This document shows, one piece after another, positions 59,808 through 64,000 of a stretch of DNA of 64,000 bases (the first letter of the stretch is position 1; each line of letters opens with the position of its first letter). Source of the stretch: Ruminococcaceae bacterium AB4001 (GTDB lineage Bacteria > Bacillota > Clostridia > Saccharofermentanales > Saccharofermentanaceae); assembly GCA_000621765.1 (NCBI GenBank), contig KK211344.1, positions 8,591 to 72,590 on the forward strand, written 5' to 3'. Made by a program: the position numbers and the translations under genes. The notes under the pieces are model-generated. The model saw nothing but the letters and a program-made list of their open reading frames with translations. It had not been told where the DNA came from and did not search any database.

Positions 59808-60653
59808 TTATATTTTTATGCGTTTAATAAACTCTTTTACTACAGCACAGCTGTTGTCGGATGCCAGAGCGGCGTTATCCAGGACTTCCTGTTCAGATAA
59901 AGGATTTCCCGAGATGCCTGCTGCCATGTTCGTTATGCATGACATTGCGGCAACCCTGATACCCATGTGAGATGCCGCGATCGCTTCAGGTACAGTCGAC
60001 ATTCCGACGCAGGAAGCGCCCAGAATGCGCCATGCCCTTATCTCTGCAGGAGTCTCATACTGAGGTCCTTTGGAGTATGCATATACACCTGAACGCATAT
60101 GGATATTCAGGTCTTTTGCGCAAGCTGTCAGGGTGTCTGTAAGCTCAGGATCGTAGACATGGCACTGGTCAGGAAATCTGGTACCGAATTCAGGGATATT
60201 GGGGCCTCTTAATACCGGCTCTGCATTAAAAGAAATGTGATCAGTAATCGCAACCAGCTCCGGAACTTTCATGTCGAGGTCAATACCGCCTGAAGCATTG
60301 GTAAGGAAAAGCACTTTAACGCCAAGTCTTCCCATTACTCTTACATAGAAAGTAACGGTCTCCATCGGATAACCTTCATAGTAATGGAATCTTCCGTTCA
60401 TCATGAAAACGGACTTGCCTGAAAGCATTCCGGCGATCAGCGAACCTTTATGTCCGGGTGCCGTTGAAACCGGGAAACCCGGGATGTCCTTATAGCTGAT
60501 CTCCCAAGAGTCTTCAGCCATCTTGGAAAGCGGTCCAAGACCGGAACCAAGCACAATGCATACAGAAGGGATCTCGCGCCCTGAAAGAGCGTTTCTGATG
60601 TATTCCGCAGCGCCGTCAACGCGTTTAACAAATTCAGCTGTATCGGTGATCAT
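59808..60653 (-). CDS. purine nucleoside phosphorylase
   Basis: Trimeric PNP (PNP/MTAP family) that splits nucleosides to base and ribose-1-phosphate. VCIVLGSGLGPLSKM is the N-terminal phosphate-binding region, followed by FHYYEGYPMETVTFYVRVM, LTNASGGID, YAYSKGPQYETPAEIRAW and GMSTVPEAIAASHMGIRVAAMSCITNMAAG (base-specific Asn). The start at 60653 was set by AAGGA 7 nt upstream. An ATG two codons earlier touches the ribosome site. Guanosine/inosine-type specificity is likely. It forms an operon with ahcY. Confidence 0.94.
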   Translation of the reverse strand: MITDTAEFVKRVDGAAEYIRNALSGREIPSVCIVLGSGLGPLSKMAEDSWEISYKDIPGFPVSTAPGHKGSLIAGMLSGKSVFMMNGRFHYYEGYPMETVTFYVRVMGRLGVKVLFLTNASGGIDLDMKVPELVAITDHISFNAEPVLRGPNIPEFGTRFPDQCHVYDPELTDTLTACAKDLNIHMRSGVYAYSKGPQYETPAEIRAWRILGASCVGMSTVPEAIAASHMGIRVAAMSCITNMAAGISGNPLSEQEVLDNAALASDNSCAVVKEFIKRIKI

Positions 60654-60726
60654 AAGCATTTCCTTCTAATCGTTGTATATTCCCGTTTTCGAACACAGAC
60701 ATTATTCTATCACAGATAAAAGAACT

Positions 60727-60752
60727 AAGGCTGCCTCATATGAAGCAGCCTT
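60727..60752 (-). terminator. terminator of the cell-wall-binding protein gene
   Basis: AAGGCTGC/GCAGCCTT perfect 8-bp stem, followed by AGTTCTTTT on the minus strand. Confidence 0.75.
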
Positions 60753-60788
60753 AATTCAAATAATCATCATGTCAAGTCAGCGTTCAGA

Positions 60789-62426
60789 TCATTCATAAAC
60801 GGTATCATCGACAATTGCAACACAAGGATCATCAGGATTCAAACACTTGCCGTTCTCATCAAAATTATATCCTCTGCCGTTGATTACATAGTTATAAGCA
60901 GTTGACATAGAAGCAAATCTATCTGTGAAATAATACCAGGAACCCCTGTACTTCAGCCACTCACCCTCTGCAACGCGGCCGTCAGGTTTTGCATAGAACC
61001 ATTCATCCGAGTACTGGAACCAGCCGGTTACCATCTTGCAATCCTCGTCAAAAAAGTACTGTATGTTCGGATCATCATACATTGACCAGAAACTGTTTGG
61101 AAACGTAATACCGCTCCATTCATCAAAATAGTACCAGTTTCCGTTGATCTTCTTCCAGCCTGTATAGTATTTTCCGTCGGAACCTATATAGGCCCATCCA
61201 TAATCTAATTCTACCCAGCCGGGCTTATCCTTGCCATATTGAGTAACTCTTCCGGAAGCATCGGCCTTATAGAGCTTACCTTCAAGAGGGAAACCATCAT
61301 AATCAGAGACCATATGCCCCTCTTCATCGAAATAGTAGGTGGAGCTTCCCTGTGTAAGCCATTTGTCGTGGTAGACTTCACCCTTACTATCTGCATATGC
61401 CCAACCGGTTACGGGACCATCCATGTATAAGACCGATATCTGCTGCCAGCCTTTTACCGTCCTTCCGGAATCCGGATTAGAACATACGCCGTTAGAATCA
61501 AAGTCGTAGAGCTTATCATTGATGAGAACATTCTTGCAGCCGGATACCATCTGTCCGAAACGGTCGAAATAATACCATTTTTTACCGACTTTAAGCCACT
61601 CTGACTGATATCCCTTACCGCCGGATTTAAGATAGCAATAAAAACCTGTAGAAGGATCCTTATGCCAGCCCGGTGTTGTGTTCAATGCACCTGACGGATC
61701 AAGGAACCATACGGATCCATCATTCTCCCAATCGAAAAGGATACCTGTCTTCATCGCATAAGAATAATCAAAGAAATACCATTTATTGCTGATCTTATGC
61801 CAGCCTTTATATGCACGGCCGTCGGAACCGTAAAAACCCCAACTGCCATACTGATTCTGAACCCAACTATTAGTGACCATCTTGCCATTGTCAGCAAAAT
61901 AGTACTCAAAACGTTCTTGCTTGCCGTTATCTACGAAATACGGCTGTCCGGTAGCCATGATGCCGTAATCGTTATAAACGGAACCGGTCTTTTCATCTCC
62001 GAAAAAGTACCAGCTGCCATTAATCTTTTTCCATCCGGAATATACCTTTCCGTTGGCTCCGACATAACGCCACTGCGAACGTGATTTATCGTAGATCGGG
62101 TGACCTTCGTCATTGTAACCTGTTATGAAATACCGGCAAGGGATCCACTTATTCTTGTCCATATGCCCTTTTGCATCGAAATGATACATATCACCGTCAA
62201 TCCAGGCAAAGGTATCAACAAGAACGTAACCGTCTTCATAGAAATAGTACCAGTTGCCGTCTATTTCCTTCCAGGTGTCGATGTAAAATTCACTGTCTGA
62301 AGTGTAATATTTCCATCCCCATTCATCCGATCTCCAGCCGGTTGAATCAGCCATAGCTGTTGCCGGCACGAAAGAAAGGATCATTCCTGACGTCAAAACA
62401 GCCGCCATTAACTTCTTAAACCTCAT
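60789..62426 (-). CDS. secreted cell-wall-binding-repeat protein
   Basis: A 545-residue exported protein. The signal peptide (LMAAVLTSGMILSFVPATAMA, cleavage about 27) is followed almost entirely by about 20 aromatic repeats of the CW_binding_1 (choline-binding-like) type, such as GWKKINGSWYYFD. No enzyme domain was recognised, and there is no transmembrane tail. Such repeats bind cell-wall choline or other polymers in pneumococci and clostridia. Here it may coat the wall or bind glucan. The GGGGGA ribosome site is strong. It is a single gene between the secA and PNP transcripts. Confidence 0.88.
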   Translation of the reverse strand: MRFKKLMAAVLTSGMILSFVPATAMADSTGWRSDEWGWKYYTSDSEFYIDTWKEIDGNWYYFYEDGYVLVDTFAWIDGDMYHFDAKGHMDKNKWIPCRYFITGYNDEGHPIYDKSRSQWRYVGANGKVYSGWKKINGSWYFFGDEKTGSVYNDYGIMATGQPYFVDNGKQERFEYYFADNGKMVTNSWVQNQYGSWGFYGSDGRAYKGWHKISNKWYFFDYSYAMKTGILFDWENDGSVWFLDPSGALNTTPGWHKDPSTGFYCYLKSGGKGYQSEWLKVGKKWYYFDRFGQMVSGCKNVLINDKLYDFDSNGVCSNPDSGRTVKGWQQISVLYMDGPVTGWAYADSKGEVYHDKWLTQGSSTYYFDEEGHMVSDYDGFPLEGKLYKADASGRVTQYGKDKPGWVELDYGWAYIGSDGKYYTGWKKINGNWYYFDEWSGITFPNSFWSMYDDPNIQYFFDEDCKMVTGWFQYSDEWFYAKPDGRVAEGEWLKYRGSWYYFTDRFASMSTAYNYVINGRGYNFDENGKCLNPDDPCVAIVDDTVYE

Positions 62427-62517
62427 TAATCTGTCCCCCTTTTCAAAAAGATAATTTTATTATATCAAATAGAAAATATCTTTGAGAACAAAGGACATAT
62501 ATGCATATGCAAAATTA

Positions 62518-62541
62518 AAACTGCCCCGTATGAGGCAGTTT
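62518..62541 (-). terminator. secA terminator
   Basis: AAACTGCC/GGCAGTTT stem followed by TAATTTTG on the minus strand, 27 nt after the secA stop. Confidence 0.75.
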
Positions 62542-62567
62542 CAATAATATAGTTACGTTATTTATGC

Positions 62568-64000
62568 TTAGTTGCGCTTTCCGCAGCAATTCTTATACTT
62601 CTTTCCTGAATTGCACGGACAGGGATCGTTAGGTCCGACCTTCTTGGGATCACGTCTGATCGGAGCACGGGGTGCCGTATCACCCTTGGATCCTTCGATA
62701 GGCTTTGCAGCTGCTGCAGCTGTAACCTTTGCGGTATTGGGATGGTTCTCAGACATCTCCCTTATCTGGGGCTTAGCCTCGATCTTAGTCTCGGGTGTGA
62801 AGCTGACTCTCATGATGAATTTAACAGCATCATTCTGGATGTTCTCGTTCATTTCTTCGAACATTGCAGAACCTTCAAGCTTATATTCAACAACAGGGTC
62901 ATGCTGACCGATACTTCTCATCCTGATGGAATTGGAAAGCTGGTCTAAAGCATCGATGTGATCCATCCACTTGAGGTCAACAGTCCTGAGCATGATCTGA
63001 CGCTCCATCTCATGGAACTGCTCGGATTCGACTTCACTTTCGTTCTTCTCAAGCTTAGCCTTAGCCTCTTCAGCGATCTGGGAAGCTAGCTCATCACATT
63101 CAGGGATATCCTGATCGACATCCTGAACTTTAAGGACAGTAGGAAGAGGTCCGAAGATATCCTCAAGCATCTTGCCCAGAGAATATCTCTCAGTGGAAGT
63201 GATGACACCATCAAGAGCGAACTGGTTGCATACACGGGAAGCAACGCGGTCGATCATCTGCAGATAGAGACCGTGAACATCCTCACCGAAGATGACCTGT
63301 CTTCTCTGCTCATATGTGATGGTTCTCTGAACATTATTGACGTCATCGTATTCAAGGACGCTCTTACGTGCCGAGAAGTGCATTGCCTCGAGTTTCTTCT
63401 GGGAACTGTCGATAACTTTGGTAAGTGTCTTTACCTGAAGTTCCATATCGTCTTCGATTCCGAGACTTTCGTAGATAGCAGTAACTCTGTCTCCGCCGAA
63501 GATTCTTAAGAGATCATCTTCCAATGAGAGGAAGAACTTGGATCTTCCGGGGTCACCCTGACGTCCTGCACGTCCCTTGAGCTGATTATCGATACGTCTT
63601 GATTCGTGACGCTCAGTACCTACGATATAAAGACCGCCGAGCGACTTGACTTCTTCAGCCTCAGGCTTGAGCTCTTCTTCGAACTTTTCCTTAAGAGTCT
63701 TGAACCTGTCTCTTGCTTCAAGGATCAGTTCATCTTCTGTAGGACCATAGCCCGTGGACTCAGTAATAAGATCTTCAGGATATCCGAGTTTTCTCATCTC
63801 CTGAACAGCATAGAATTCTGCGTTACCGCCCAGGATGATATCGGTACCACGTCCTGCCATGTTGGTGGCGATCGTAACGGAACCCTTACGTCCAGCCTGA
63901 GCGATGATCTCAGCTTCCTTCAAATGGTTCTTAGCATTGAGGACATTGTGCTTGATTCCGTACTTTGAGAATATCCTTGAAAGGAGCTCTGAACGGTCAA
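62568..64000 (-). CDS. secA: preprotein translocase subunit SecA, C-terminal part
   Basis: The reading frame is open to the right edge of the window, so the 5' end is missing. The visible part (about 477 codons) starts within motor domain 2 (SRIFSKYGIKHNVLNAKNH) and contains SVTIATNMAGRGTDI and ESRRIDNQLKGRAGRQGDPG (DEAD motor motifs), then the helical scaffold. It ends in the SEC-C zinc motif PCPCNSGKKYKNCCGKRN, which binds SecB or the ribosome. All parts look intact. The ATG-like codon at 63923 is internal. Confidence 0.97.
   Translation of the reverse strand, partial: DRSELLSRIFSKYGIKHNVLNAKNHLKEAEIIAQAGRKGSVTIATNMAGRGTDIILGGNAEFYAVQEMRKLGYPEDLITESTGYGPTEDELILEARDRFKTLKEKFEEELKPEAEEVKSLGGLYIVGTERHESRRIDNQLKGRAGRQGDPGRSKFFLSLEDDLLRIFGGDRVTAIYESLGIEDDMELQVKTLTKVIDSSQKKLEAMHFSARKSVLEYDDVNNVQRTITYEQRRQVIFGEDVHGLYLQMIDRVASRVCNQFALDGVITSTERYSLGKMLEDIFGPLPTVLKVQDVDQDIPECDELASQIAEEAKAKLEKNESEVESEQFHEMERQIMLRTVDLKWMDHIDALDQLSNSIRMRSIGQHDPVVEYKLEGSAMFEEMNENIQNDAVKFIMRVSFTPETKIEAKPQIREMSENHPNTAKVTAAAAAKPIEGSKGDTAPRAPIRRDPKKVGPNDPCPCNSGKKYKNCCGKRN

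Noticed and set aside
63921-63923. Start of a short SecA-like gene at 63923
   Set aside because: The frame continues upstream in homology (SKYGIKHNVLNAKNH) to the window edge. It is the middle of secA, not a truncated gene.

Overview
The window looks like chromosome of a Gram-positive anaerobe of class Clostridia (Bacillota), probably a gut or rumen member of the Oscillospirales or a related order. The reasons are AGGAGG-type ribosome binding sites, TTGACA/TATAAT-type promoters, many intrinsic terminators, encoded tRNA CCA ends, a def-fmt-rsmB-rlmN-stp-pknB-rsgA-rpe-thiN operon, and surface-protein families typical of gut Clostridia (BspA-like LRR, VaFE repeats, DUF5688). The species assignment is inference. 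No insertion sequence, phage gene, CRISPR array or rRNA was seen.

Region 1 (about 0.1-19.5 kb, minus strand) is an exopolysaccharide/capsule locus of the Wzx/Wzy type. From its 5' end it encodes a Wzz-like chain-length protein with a degenerate kinase-like tail, a CapD-type nucleotide-sugar dehydratase and a small initiating sugar transferase. A cytoplasmic sugar-binding-domain/diguanylate cyclase sits in the middle. A second, large initiating sugar transferase, several glycosyltransferases, a Stealth-family phosphotransferase, Wzy, Wzx and rfbD, rfbC and rfbA follow, with a sulfotransferase-like gene between rfbC and rfbA. rfbB is not in the window.

Region 2 (19.6-27.6 kb) holds a plus-strand Sapep-type dipeptidase, a secreted SH3/NlpC-P60 hydrolase with a long serine linker, and two paralogous secreted leucine-rich-repeat proteins. 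A 32-residue peptide gene lies directly behind the larger LRR gene.

Region 3 (27.7-40.5 kb) has a His-Gln-Lys tRNA cluster, argJ behind a tandem ARG-box operator, trigger factor, a cysteine hydrolase, tRNA-Arg, a tyrosine phosphatase, a cysS-mrnC-rlmB-lipoprotein operon with an unusual structured leader, an aminotransferase-purB pair, and yraN.

Region 4 (40.6-49.2 kb) carries a GGDEF-EAL protein with both signature motifs altered, a second aminotransferase, and an operon of DUF5688 gene, large NlpC/P60-CnaB-VaFE surface protein and sortase. The sortase probably anchors its neighbour.

Region 5 (49.3-64 kb) is the conserved translation/signalling operon def to thiN, a nucleoside salvage pair (purine nucleoside phosphorylase, adenosylhomocysteinase), a secreted cell-wall-binding-repeat protein, and the 3' part of secA, cut by the window edge.
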